Source of the DNA: Archivesica marissinica
Lineage: Eukaryota; Mollusca; Bivalvia; Venerida; Vesicomyidae
Assembly: GCA_014843695.1 (NCBI GenBank)
Contig: CM026400.1
Coordinates: 29,765,563 to 29,829,562, forward strand
Direction: 5' to 3'
DNA: 64,000 nucleotides
The notes under the pieces are model-generated. The model searched no databases and was not told where the DNA came from. It saw only the letters and a list, made by a program, of their open reading frames with translations. Every line of letters starts with the position of its first letter. Within the stretch, counting starts at the first letter, position 1. The translations under genes were made by a program, and so were the position numbers. Of this stretch, positions 46,326 through 57,462 are shown in pieces.

Positions 46326-46929
46326 GTCGTTTTTATGGTTTAATGTCGCACCCATTTATACTTCTGTTCATTAAACAATAGAAACAACCCTTGATATAGA
46401 CCTCACAAGTCGTAACCAAATCCATGTCAATATAAGTTAATTTCACGACGTGTAAAATACACGCGTGTACCGGTGAACTGGTGAATAGGTCAGGTTTGAA
46501 AAAGTTTGGATTTGTTGTGAAATATTCATCGAATATTCGAATACTATTCGAATACCACTTTCGAATATTCGAATACCATTTAGCTATTCGGTCCCATCCC
46601 TAATTTTGATCAATAAAGTGTTTAATTTCGGAATGTTTATCTGCGCTTAGTCCAAATGCATTAAATGAAATTATGTTCAGGTTTCTACACATAGCCGAGT
46701 TGGACAAGCCGACGCCTAGCATCAATCGATGTTTGTCTATGAGGAGACTGGGAGATAATTCTCCTGGCCTGCCTCATAATTTTTAGTTTACCCGGGGTAG
46801 TAGGGGCCAGTCTCTGAGTTTTCGTGCCCCCCCTCCCCACGCACAGCCGACATCCAAGGACAGTTGTATCGAAAGTTGTGACAGAAGAAAAGGAAGGATA
46901 CGATTATCTGAAGGTAGAATACAAAATGG

Positions 46930-48218
46930 AGGGGTGAATGGATACCACCGATGCCTCCTCGGTCACGTCAAAGCTGCTACTGTCACTTACTGAGTCTTGA
47001 CATTTCTGTCACCCCAGTCAGCGACTGCAGCTCCTCGGTGGCAGGCGAGGCATGGGAGGCATCCCTAGGCGTTGATGATTTAATAGTGGGACTCGAGTTA
47101 CCCACACCCGGACCCCCACCGGGGAGCGGCACCGTCGCGCCCTCCCGCCGGGGAAACCGGAGGAGAAAAAGTTTTCTCCCTAACGGGTCTTCCCCTCACC
47201 CCTACCAACTGCCAGCCCTCTCCATCCGGAGAGTGGGGAGGTCTGACAGGGGACAGCGGAGGTGTAGTGCCGCACCCATTGCCGAGTGGGGCAACCCCCT
47301 CAGCAACCGGGGCAGCACTTGGACCCGGCCTAGGCAGAACAGGATCGCCCACTGCACCCCCCTCCCAGGCAGGGGTCAGTGGTGTGGGGCTCGAGCCTGA
47401 CCCCTTGTCTGGAGTCTGTTCAAACTCCTGCTGCACCCTCCTCTCGGCCAGATGCCAGGGGAGTGACTCCTTCCTGGCCACTACAGTGATGCATGTGGCC
47501 CGGAAATAGGCCATACACCCCCTGTACCTGGTCGAGTGGGGGGCACCACAGTTGACACATTTGAACTGGTCTGAACCACATCTCCTGGTGTTATGGTGTC
47601 CAGCGCACCGGGCGCACCGCTCCAGATTAGAGCATCTTGTGGCAGTGTGGCCAAACTTTTGGCACCTGAAACACCTTACCGGGGGAGGCACGTACGACTC
47701 CGTTCTAAACACGATGTCTGTGTTGCAAACCTTAATTGAGATAGGGACAGATCCTGTGAAGGTGAGCTTAATAGCTCCAGTCGCGTTGCTGAACTAATTT
47801 CTCAGTCTGGTCATATTGACTATCTCTCCTGAGTCATGAACCAGGCTGGACCTAAGCTCGGCAAGGTTCTCTTCCAGGGGGATTCCGTGTATAACCACAT
47901 CGTGTGTTTTTATTGATGACGGTAGTACGGCCGTTAGTTTGTGGCCCCCGACAACAATGTCTCTGGTGTTGAATAGCTGAATTAGGGCCTCAGCTGATGC
48001 CATCTCAAGCACAACGGAACCGGAGGCAAGGGGGGTCCACCTGGAGGCATGTTTAATTTTGGCCCTAATTTCTCTAGAGAGAAAGTCTTAAGAATACATA
48101 TATGTTTGGCCACACCATGTGTGATATGGTGAGACTGTTGTGGGTCCAAGGCCTCACCTACCAACCGGGACAAATCACGTGGGTGCCTCCCCGGCCTAGC
48201 GCGCGCTACTCCTGCCAT
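46930..48218 (-). pseudogene. Non-LTR retrotransposon ORF1 (Gag-like, zinc knuckles)
   Basis: Starts MAGVARARPGRHPRDLSRLV at 48218. One frameshift near 48070 and one in-frame TAG near 47796 break it. The second half carries three cysteine-rich knuckles: CFRCQKFGHTATRC, CARCAGHHNTRRC and CVNCGAPHSTRYRGC (about 47675 to 47545), followed by a proline-rich tail. This layout is typical of ORF1 in I/Jockey elements, an RNA-binding protein. It lies directly 5' of ORF2 on the same strand, so both belong to one insertion. Confidence 0.85.
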
Positions 48219-48250
48219 GACTAAAAATACTGGAAAAGTCGAAAAAAAAC

Positions 48251-48889
48251 CCGAAGGAGGTTATGAATATAGCGTATGCATACCTATAAAACAAATTATA
48301 GTACAAGAACATACAGCACAAATGAACCCAAGTCGATTGGCCAGGACAAAAGAAACAGTATCCGAATACCGTAGTATCCGAATTTTACTGACCGAACACA
48401 ACTGCAACCACTCTAGCCCTACAACTAAACATTAAATAAAACTATAAGCAAACTAGGGAATTTAACAAAAGATGTGGATTTTTATGAAAATTTGGAGTGG
48501 GTGGAGGATGGAGAATTTGGAAGGAGGAAGGTTAAGTAGATCGATGCTAAGTGAGTCGCAGGAAAGAGTTTGACGCTACCCGATCCAGGGTTTGAAGGTC
48601 TTTCTTGAAGTAGTGGTGTAGTAGGATGCAGTGGTGGAAGAAGGTAAATGGATGGTTGCTGTAGTTGTAGTGAATAGTTTTCCTGAGAACAATTTGAAAT
48701 TTTTTATGTTTCCTTGTTTACACCGGAAACGGTGTCAAGGACTGAACTGTGACACTTCCTGTGTTACATGTTTTATATCATTCATAATACATAATATTTT
48801 ATTATTGTATGAGCAAGGACAGATAACATTATGTTTTATAACGTGTGCCTCCCAGTGCAAGAAACTTTTCCATGCCATAGAATAATGAC
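48251..48889. other. Retrotransposon 5' flank, no gene seen
   Basis: May include the retrotransposon 5'UTR. Ends where the 61-bp array starts. Confidence 0.4.
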
Positions 48890-50760
48890 CCCCCTATGTT
48901 TACACAGTAAGAGTGAGAGTGGTCATTTTTCCATGCCGTAGAATAATGACCACCTGTATGTATGTAAACTATATGAGAGAGGGGGAAGGGTCACTTTTCC
49001 ATGCCATAGAATAATGACCACCTGTATGTATATAAACTATAGTGAAGGGGGGGGGTCACTTTTCCATGCCATAGAATAATGACCCCCCTGTATATTAACT
49101 ATATGAGTGAAGGGGGTCACTTTTCCATGCCATATCGATCAACCAGTAAAGCGGGATGGATGAAGTCGTCCCAATTATTTTGCTCATCATTGGTATATTT
49201 TACCAATGTATGGACAAGTGTTTGATTAAACCTTTCCATTAAACCATTTGTTTGGGGGTGATATGCACTTGTCCTGCGATGGTCGATGCCAATTAGTCGG
49301 CAGATTTCGTCATTGAGCATTGCAAAACTATTCTATGATATAGATAGCGACCCCCTCCCACTCATATAATCTATACATATGGGGGTGATTATCCTCTGAT
49401 ATGGATAGTGACCCCCTCCCACTCATATAATCTATACATATGGGGGTGATTATCCTCTGATATGGATAGTGACCCCCTCCCACTCATATAATCTACACAT
49501 ATGGGGGTGATTATCCTATGATATGGATAGTGACCCCCTCCCACTCATATAATCTACACATATGGGGGTGATTATCCTATGATATGGATAGTGACCCCTC
49601 CCACTCATAATCTACACATATGGGGTATTACCTCTGATATGGATAGTGACCCCCTCCCACTCATATAATCTACACATATGGGGGTGATTATCCTATGATA
49701 TGGATAGTGACACCCTCCCACTCATATAATCTACACATAGGGGGGTGATTATCCTATGATATGGATAGTGACCCCCTCCCACTCATATAATCTACACATA
49801 TGTTGGTGATTATCCTATGATATGGATAGTGACCCCCTCCCACTCATATAATCTACACATATGTGGGTGATTATTCTATGATATGGATAGTGACCCTCTG
49901 ACTCATATAGTTTACACATAGGGGGGTGATTATTCTATGACATGGAAAAGTGACCCCCTCACTCATATAGTTTACATACAGGGGGTCATTATTCTATGGC
50001 AGGAAAGTGACCCCTGCACTCGTACTGTGTAATATAGGGGGGTCATTATTCTATGACATGGAAAAGTGACCCACTCACTCCTATAGTTTACATACAGGGG
50101 GTCATTATTCTATGGCATGGAAAGGTGACCCCTCACTTGACAGTTTAAACATAGGGGGGTCATTATTCTATGGCATGGAAAAGTGATCCCCTCACTCATA
50201 TAGTTTACACACAGGGGGGTCATTATCTATGGCATGGAAAAGTGACCCCATCATTCATATAGTTTACACACGGGGGGTCATTATTCTATGACATGGAAAA
50301 GTGACCCCTCACTTGTACAGTTTAAACATAGGTCATTATTCTATGGCATGGAAAAGTGACCCCCTCACTCACTCGTACAGTGTAAATATAGGGGGTCATT
50401 ATTCTATGGCATGGAAAAGTGACCCACCTCATTCGTATAGTTTACACACAGGTAGGTCATTATTCTATGGCATCGAAAAGTGACCCCCTCACTCATAGTT
50501 TACATACAGAGGGGTCATTATTCTATGGCATGGAAAAGTGACCCCCCCCCTCACTCATATAGTTTACATAATTATAGGGGGACATTATTCTATGGCATTG
50601 GAAGTTTGACCTGCCTTCACTCGGATAATCTACATATAGGGGGGTCATTATTCTATGGCATGGAAAAGTGACCTACCCTCAATCAGATAATCTACATTAT
50701 GGGGGTCACATTCTACATGTATGCATGGAACAGTTTCTTGCACTGAATAGATAGGGAGGC
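48890..50760. repeat. ~61-bp minisatellite, about 30 diverged units
   Basis: Units contain TTATTCTATGGCATGGAAAA, GTGACCCCCTCACTCATATA and GTTTACACATAGGGGGGTC. Outlying single units lie at 51255, 51570 and 52020. The gypsy integrase scrap at 49132-49332 sits inside. Confidence 0.93.
49132..49332 (-). pseudogene. Ty3/gypsy integrase fragment
   Basis: About 60 codons: MLNDEICRLIGIDHRRTSAY, then HPQTNGLMERFNQTLVHTL. HPQTNG-x-x-ERFN is the stretch carrying the catalytic Glu of retroviral-type integrases in gypsy elements. No LTR, RT or other pol part is present. Both edges join the ~61-bp array directly. Confidence 0.82.
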
Positions 50761-51131
50761 ACACGTTATAAAGTAGAATGTTGTCTGTCCTTGCTCATAC
50801 AATATTAAAATATTACTTATTATGAATGATATAAAACATGTAACCAGTGTATTGGGAACACAGGAAGTGTCACTGTTGGTTGCAGTTCCCTAAAAATAAG
50901 GTTTTATTGCTTTTCACACCTGTGGCAAAGAAGATAAGGCTTAATATGATCCACAATAGTCAGAATTACAATTGTTAACAACATATTACAAATTGTGCAC
51001 ATTTTCTGGAAAGATTAAAAGAATATGAATAAACATGATAAGAATAGTTTGCTATAATAAGTGGATAACATATATTAATTAAATTTGTTAAAGAAATATA
51101 CATCAATTTCTGCTGTAGAAGCATCCATAGT

Positions 51132-51258
51132 GTGAGTGTGTTTTACATTTATTTATCGTCAGTACTGGTTGCCCATATGAGCGAAGCCTCCTGAAGAGAT
51201 TAAGTCATTTTAGATTTTTGGAGGATAGTGCAATGATACAGACAGAGGCCCATTCCAG
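51132..51258 (-). mobile_element. SINE family C, 3' fragment
   Basis: GTGTTTTACATTTATTTATC through GACAGAGGCCCATTCCAG. It stops where a ~61-bp array unit (GGGGGTCATTATTCCATGGC) begins. Confidence 0.75.
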
Positions 51259-52201
51259 GGGGTCATTATTCCATGGCATCGAAAAATGACCCTCTCTCTC
51301 ATAATTGTAGTCTATACATAGGGGGTGGGCGTCATTGTTCTTATTTGTTTTATGTTTGTCTTTGTTTTATGTTTGTCTGTGTAAATATTATGCATTATGT
51401 GAACCTCCTAGTTATACAGCACCCACCACCTCATGATCATCTTTAGAAATTGATAAGAGACAAATTATCTGCATACTTCTTTTTCAGATTCAATATATTT
51501 ATGTTATTCTGTACATCGTTAAATCAAAATATATGTTGTTAGGCCTTAAACAGTGCTAATTTTTTCGCAAGGGGGGTCAATATTCTATGGCTGAATAATG
51601 ACCTGTGGGTCGTTATTTTGAGGGGGGTCAATATTCTATGTGACACCGGCATTTCCTGACACATGACGTTCTTACTTATTCGTATCATCTGAATGCTTTT
51701 CGTTGTACATATATAATAAGTAACCGTCTCGTATATGAACAAGTACTCGGTGATCTCGTACATTTTATCTCTGCAGATAGGTCTATTTAAAGAATCCGCT
51801 TTCAAAATATTGTTGCGTCACAGAAAACGCATTCAATGATTCTCATTGCGTCTCTGACCATTTCATTGCGTCAAAAAAAAAGAAACACCACACTCTGGAG
51901 AAAACAATGAAGTTAGTGTGTGTGTGGGGGGGGGGGGGGGGGCTAAATTACTTTAGGATCATTGGCAAAATTCATCCAGGTGATAATTAATGACGAGTGT
52001 TTAACTTGAACACCAGACGTAGAAAAGTGACCCCACCTGTAAAATAATGACTCCCATCACAATTCCTTCTCTCTTCCGCACTCAAATGAAGATATATTTG
52101 TTTTAAGTAATAGGTCGTTCGTTCGTCCTTCTGCCTGTCTGTACGGCCGACCGTCTGTTCGTCACATAGCATATAATTATGTTCAACATATCTAAATTAG
52201 G

Positions 52202-53040
52202 TTGGGGAATGGCCTGGTCTGGTGGGGAACATAAGCGTAAATAGACTAAGAAAGGTTGGGGAATGGCCTGGTCTGGTGGGGAACATAAGCGTAAATAGAC
52301 TAAGAAAGGTTGGGGAATGGCCTGGTCTGGTGGGGAACATAAGCGTAAATAGACTAAGAAAGGTTGGGGAATGGCCTGGTCTGGTGGGGAACACCAGTAC
52401 ATAAATGAGCTACTTAAATATATATACTAGTACCCCCAAACGTGCCGAATCCCTGTGACTAGGATAGGGTCTGGTGGGGAACATAGCGTAAATAGACTAA
52501 GAAAGAGCCCGATGGGGAAGCCCAGTGTTTAAATAATTAAATAGACTTGGGAATGTCCGGGTGGATTACCCCGTTACTTTAATAGACGATGGAAAGGCCT
52601 GGTGGGGATTCCACAATACTGATAAAGTACAACGCAAGGACCTGGTGGTGGTACTCCAATACTGAAGTATGCTAGGGAATGGTCTGGTGGTGTACCCCAA
52701 TTTTTATAATGACTATGGAATGGCTTGGCGGGGTAACCCAGGGCGCGTGCTTAAATAGACTTAGGGAAGGGTCCTAGTGGATTACACTATTGCTTCCATA
52801 GGCTAGAGAAGGGCATTGTGGGGCACCTCAGTATTTAATTAGACTAGCTGGTGAAGTACCCATTACTTACATAGAGTAAGGAATGGCCCGGTTGGGTATC
52901 TAAGTGCTTCAATATATTTAGAGATGGTCCATGTTGGTTGGCACATCCATTTGTTTAGCTGGGTGAATGGCCTGATTGTGCACCACAAGTACTTAGATAG
53001 ACCAAGGAAAGCCATGGTGGGGTGCCCCAGTACTTAATTA
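52202..53040. repeat. 54-bp array (4 perfect units) decaying into a degenerate array
   Basis: GGGAATGGCCTGGTCTGGTG and AATAGACTAAGAAAGG recur perfectly to about 52400. Degenerate units then follow to 53040. Confidence 0.88.
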
Positions 53041-53459
53041 TCCCCCGTATTTTCGAAGAAATTTAGGGGGATATACACGTAGCAATGGTCTGCGTCCGTC
53101 TTTCCGCCCGTCCGACTGTCCGTAACACATATTGTCCACTCTCTAACTGGAGTAACTATTGTTCAATCTTCTTCACACTTGGTCACAATGTTTAGTAACA
53201 TAATATCTTAGGCAAGTTCGATAAACAGGCTGATCGTATCATTAACACCTCAGTTATGGCCATCGAGTAATTAATACCGTTCTGTGACCAAACTTTGGTG
53301 TGTTACAATCTCTTGTTATATTAGAGAAGAGACTGGTGGTACATTAATATCACGTTTTAGAACCAGAGGATACTCTGGAATGAGTCTCTGTATCATTGTA
53401 CTATCCTCCAAAACCATAAATAAACTCAAATACACATACACTTCCTCTTCTTAATGCAC
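53041..53459. repeat. Spacer between inverted arrays, probably an interspersed repeat
   Basis: GTCTGCGTCCGTCTTTCCGC, CACTTGGTCACAATGTTTAG and TTATGGCCATCGAGTAATTA look like a dispersed repeat type, but only one copy is in the window. No coding frame. Confidence 0.4.
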
Positions 53460-54060
53460 TGTGTATCTACTTACCAGGCCCTTCTCAAGCACTATAAGCA
53501 TTAAAGACTGCCTAATAAAGCACTGGGGAACCACATCAGGACATTTTCAGCCAATTTAGGTAGTGGAGTATTCCACCAGGTCCTTCTCCATACTATTTAA
53601 ATACTGGGTTACCCCCCCCCCACCAGACCCGTTCCTATTTAGGTTTTGGGGTACCCCATAAATGCATGTCCGTAGTCTATTTAAATACTGGGGTACCACA
53701 CCAGGCCCTTCCACACCGAACCATTCCATAGCCATCTGTAGCACTAGGATACCCACCAGGTCCTTCTAAAGCACTGTGGTACCGCATCAGGTCCTTCATT
53801 CACCCTACTGAAGCATTTGGTACCTGTCAGAATCTTAATTGCCTTGAAGTATTGGAGTACCCATTAGGTGCTTCACCAACAATGTAAGTGCAGAGTACCC
53901 CACCCCACCATTGCTAGCCTATTAAAGCACTAGGGTAGCCACTAGGCCCTTCCGCAGCCTATTGAGGCACTGTCCGTCCTGGGTTCAACCAGATCATTAT
54001 ATTGTCGCTGTACCACACCCCTATACGTCTTATAATGTAGTAGGGTACCGTACCGTACGC
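53460..54060. repeat. Degenerate array, inverted relative to 52202-53040
   Basis: Units of the type CTATTTAAATACTGGGGTAC then CACCAGGCCCTTCC are the reverse complement of the left array. Confidence 0.8.
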
Positions 54061-55122
54061 GGCCGTCGGGCCCTGTCCTGTGTATATTTTAGCACATAAT
54101 TACCTATACATCACATATAATGCAGGGACAGATAACTTCTAAGGGCGTAGCTAGTCATTCCGGTGTGCAGGCTGAAAAGGGTCCGGGAAAATGTTTAAGC
54201 TGTAGAATGTCTGTGGTGCGTTTTGGTACGTATATTTGGGCATACATTGTGAGACAAAATTAATTAATTTCACTATGCTTGTGGAAATTATGTGTCCAGG
54301 CCTAACGGTAGCTACGCCACTGACTACATGCAGCTGACCAAGGGTGGTCATAACAAATGCCAGGTTTGAGTATGTGGTCACCAATGAACTTAAATAATGT
54401 CAAGATATGACCTTGCAGTGGGGGGGGGGCACTTTCCTACGAGGGGATCTATAATTTACAGAGGGGAGTCACATTTTGACAGCGAATAATGACCGGGGTC
54501 ACTTTCCGATGTGGGTCACAAATAAACGTTATACCGGCAGATTGTCCCCGAAAATGAATATTATAAAACCCCGAAAATGCAATAAATACTGTAAGGGGGG
54601 GGGGTGACCAACGAGTTGGGTTGTTTGAGGTCACACGCATTCTGAGCAACATAAAGTCATATTCATATCTCTACTTTTTTCTCTCCAAACATTAACTTAT
54701 TGCAGTTATATTAGCAATGATCAGGTCTCCGCGTAGCATGCTTTATGCCGTTTTTGAAAGTTTAATTTACGGAACATTCTACTTAAAAATGACGCCCGCG
54801 CGCGCACGCACGCACGCACACACAGTTTGCCAGCTGTCCCATAAATGATCAAAATTATTATTCTTGTTCTTCGTGAACTCTACGGGTTTTTCATGTTGCC
54901 TCTGGAGCTAAAATTATTTTTCAAAATGTCAGTTCTGTTCCTCCTTATTTTGTTTTCGTAAAACGTCCCTCAAATTGCCTCACGTTTTCATACAGATAAC
55001 CTCAACTGCAGTGCTTGTTCATCAAAGTACATCTATATAGAACTACTTGAAGCCTGTTATTCCATAATGAACATTGTGACCAATCACAAGAATGCCTCAT
55101 AACTTATATGTCTAAACTTGGC
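54061..55122. other. No gene seen
   Basis: Contains runs of G (54420, 54595) and a CGCGCGCACGCACGCACGCA microsatellite at about 54796. No supported coding sequence. Confidence 0.5.
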
Positions 55123-55370
55123 TGTCCGATTAGCGTAGTGGTTAGCGCGCTCGCTTCTCACCAATGTAACCCGGGTTCGATCCTCGGACCGGGAGGTATG
55201 CGAGATGGTACGGTGGTCGCCAGATCGGACAAGTGGGGTTTCTCCGGGTACTCCGGTTTCCTCCCACATGAATGACCACATATATGCTTTCATCAGCGCC
55301 AACGAGATTAATTAATATAAGTTGTTAAAACTTGCTTCGCAATCGTTGTGAAATAAAGTTTAAACTTTAA
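55123..55370 (+). mobile_element. SINE family A
   Basis: TCCGATTAGCGTAGTGGTTA head, GGGTTCGATCCTCGGACC, GACAAGTGGGGTTTCTCCGG body, and the shared tail AATATAAGTTGTTAAAACTT. Confidence 0.87.
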
Positions 55371-55479
55371 AATGACTGAACCTTTTTATATATTTGTACA
55401 CAGATTCATATATTGTGTTTTAGCAGAAGTAAATACCATACAATAAGTAATAGTATCCGGTATCCGGGCCTGGAGGTTA

Positions 55480-55600
55480 TAAAACATTTCTCCACTCTCA
55501 AAACTCAGTCTCAAGCGTCTGATTGGTTCAGCTGACAGTAATACTCAGAATCAACCAATCAGATCACTTGAGCTCGAGTTTTATAACCCCAGGGCATGGT
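55480..55600. mobile_element. Fold-back element (hairpin)
   Basis: GGTTATAAAAC at the left pairs with GTTTTATAACCCC at the right. TCTGATTGGTTCAGCTGAC pairs roughly with AATCAACCAATCAGA inside. Likely a small MITE. Confidence 0.6.
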
Positions 55601-55669
55601 GTTTATCTGGAAAACATAAAAGGAATGTTCCTTCTAATTGAAAAAGATATGGGTTTGACAATATAGCAT

Positions 55670-55800
55670 GTGGCGTCCGTGGTCCAGTCCATGTATAGCG
55701 TTGGATTTGGAATCGAACGGTCCCGGGTTCGATACTAGGTCAGGCCACGTATGTATTGTCATTGAGCAAGGCACCTCACACACATTGCATAGTACTGGTT
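55670..55800 (+). mobile_element. tRNA-like SINE head of another type
   Basis: GTGGCGTCCGTGGTCCAGTC and GGTCCCGGGTTCGATACTAG resemble A and B boxes. It is single-copy here, so the family assignment is open. Confidence 0.5.
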
Positions 55801-56094
55801 AACCACTTAGGTCGACTAATCTTGCCCACGCACACATACACACGCACAAACAAACAAACACACACGCACAAACACGCACGCACGCACGCAGTATAGGTAT
55901 TACAATTGTTTTCAGGGAACTAGTTCCAAATTGGTGTGCGCATAGAAATATACAGGCTTGAGCTGGAATCCAGAAATAGTCCGGAATCCAGAAATAGTCC
56001 ATGTCCAGCAGGGATGTGGTATATACTATTATACTGGGCAGGGTTTCATGTTATTGTCAACATGTTTGCATTTAATTACTAAAGTATGCACTTT

Positions 56095-57395
56095 ATAATT
56101 AATACACATTCACTCAATACACTATCCGAGTGTGTATTAAGCAGAGTGAGTATTCAATCGTCCTTCTATTACATATTTATACACATTCACTCAATACACT
56201 ATCCGAGTGTGTATTAAGCAGAGTGAGTATTCAATCGTCCTTCTATTACATATTTATACACATTCACTCAATACACTATCCGAGTGTGTATTATGCAGAG
56301 TGAGTATTCAATCGTCCTTCTATTACATATTTATACACATTCACTCAATGCACTATCCGAGTGTGTATTATGCAGAGTGAGTATTCAATCGTCCTTCTAT
56401 TACATATTTATACACATTCACTCAATACACTATCCGAGTGTGTATTATGCAGAGCGAGTATTCAATCGTCCTATTGCATATTTATACACATTCACTCAAT
56501 ACACTATCCGAGTGTGTATTATGCAGAGCGAGTATTCAATCGTCCTTCTATTATATATTTATACACATTCACTCAATACACTATCCGAGTGTGTATTATG
56601 CAGAGCGAGTATTCAATCGTCCTATTACATATTTATACACATTCACTTAATACACTATCCGAGTGTATATTATGCAGAGTGAGTATTCAATCAGCCTTCT
56701 ATTACATATGTATATACATTCACTCAATACACTATTCGAGTGTGTATTATGCAGAGTGAGTATTCAATCATCCTTCTATTACATATTTATACACATTCAC
56801 TCAATACACTATCCGAGTGTGTATTATGCAGAGCGAGTATTCAATCGTCCTTCTATTACATATTTATACACATTCACTCAATACACTATCCGAGTGTGTA
56901 TTATGCAGAGTGAGTATTCAATCGTCCTTCTATTACATATTTATACACATTCACTCAATACACTATCCGAGTGTGTATTATGCAGAGTGAGTATTCAATC
57001 GTCCTTCTATTACATATTTATACACATTCACTCAATACACTATCCGAGTGTGTATTATGCAGAGCGAGTATTCAATCGTCCTATTGCATATTTATACACA
57101 TTCACTCAATACACTATCCGAGTGTGTATTATGCAGAGCGAGTATTCAATCGTCCTTCCATTACATATTTATACACATTCACTCAATACACTATCCGAGT
57201 GTGTATTATGCAGAGCGAGTATTCAATCGTCCTTCTATTACATATTTATACACATTCACTCAATACACTATCTGAGTGTGTATTATGCAGAGTGAGTAGT
57301 CAATCGTCCTATTACATATGTATATACATTCACTCAATACACTATTCGAGTGTGTATTATGCAGAGTGAGTATTCAATCATCCTTCTATTAAATA
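56095..57395. repeat. 77-bp array, 17 units, upstream of the TcmP-like gene
   Basis: Units contain CACATTCACTCAATACACTA, TCCGAGTGTGTATTATGCAG and TATTCAATCGTCC. AATACACT and AGTGTGTATT within each unit form a hairpin stem. The array ends 18 bases before the gene's splice acceptor region. Confidence 0.95.
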
Positions 57396-57429
57396 TTTAT
57401 ATGTAATAATGATTTTCTTGTTGTTTCAG

Positions 57430-57462
57430 AGAGCGATACAAATCCAATAACACGTTCCGAAA
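57430..57462 (+). other. 5'UTR part of the TcmP-like gene's coding exon, with splice acceptor
   Basis: TTTTCTTGTTGTTTCAG at 57413-57429 is a good acceptor with a pyrimidine tract. Thirty-three bases separate it from the ATG. It implies an upstream non-coding exon, which I could not identify because the preceding 1.3 kb is a tandem array. Confidence 0.55.

Larger units (their letters stand above)
45458..46602 (+). mobile_element. hAT-type DNA transposon remnant inserted in the retrotransposon
   Basis: The ends are TAGGGATGGGACTGAATA on the left and, on the opposite strand at the right, TAGGGATGGGACCGAATA, a terminal inverted repeat of about 18 bases. It is flanked by a perfect 8-bp duplication ATTTTGAT (45450-45457 and 46603-46610), the target length of hAT elements. 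Both ends are rich in ATTCGAATA motifs. Inside is a BED-finger reading frame, but no transposase core. Confidence 0.92.
42058..46692 (-). pseudogene. Non-LTR retrotransposon ORF2 (EN-RT-RNase H), decayed and interrupted
   Basis: ORF2 can be followed from an ATG at 46692, MCRNLNIISFNAFGLSADK, to a TAG at 42058, with several frameshifts. In order it holds an APE-type endonuclease (IICIQETKF near 45.41 kb; VITGDFNAHHEIWG near 45.1 kb), reverse transcriptase (IPKPGKD and YRPISLTS near 44.0 kb; SGFRKGRSTLDQ near 43.86 kb; FQDLQAAFD near 43.76 kb), RNase H (IYTDGSK near 42.9 kb; WCPAHIGITGNKLADRAAK near 42.58 kb), and a C-terminal CPKC...HFLLDC zinc motif near 42.27 kb. RNase H after RT points to the I/Jockey group. 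The RT catalytic YADD block is absent, and a hAT element sits at 45458-46602. It cannot be autonomous. Confidence 0.9.
42001..48250 (-). mobile_element. Non-LTR retrotransposon, I/Jockey-like, 5' truncation not determined
   Basis: The unit formed by ORF1 and ORF2 above. Its 3' end runs into the N gap at 42000, so the poly(A) tail or terminal repeat cannot be seen. The 5' end is taken just upstream of ORF1; the real 5'UTR may extend to about 48.6 kb. Confidence 0.85.

Noticed and set aside
46951..47400. 149-codon plus-strand Pro/Arg-rich frame
   Set aside because: Antisense of the GC-rich retrotransposon ORF1.
48217..48435. 72-codon plus-strand frame starting MTKNTGKVEKKP
   Set aside because: Lies in the retrotransposon 5' flank, has no recognisable motif, and is not long enough to support.
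52103..52404. Plus and minus frames with PTRPGHSPTFLSLF or NRLRKVGEWPG repeats
   Set aside because: The 54-bp repeat is a multiple of three; no start context or motifs.
56284..57369. Overlapping plus-strand frames up to 210 codons before the TcmP-like gene
   Set aside because: Shadows of the 77-bp array; the phase rotates unit by unit.
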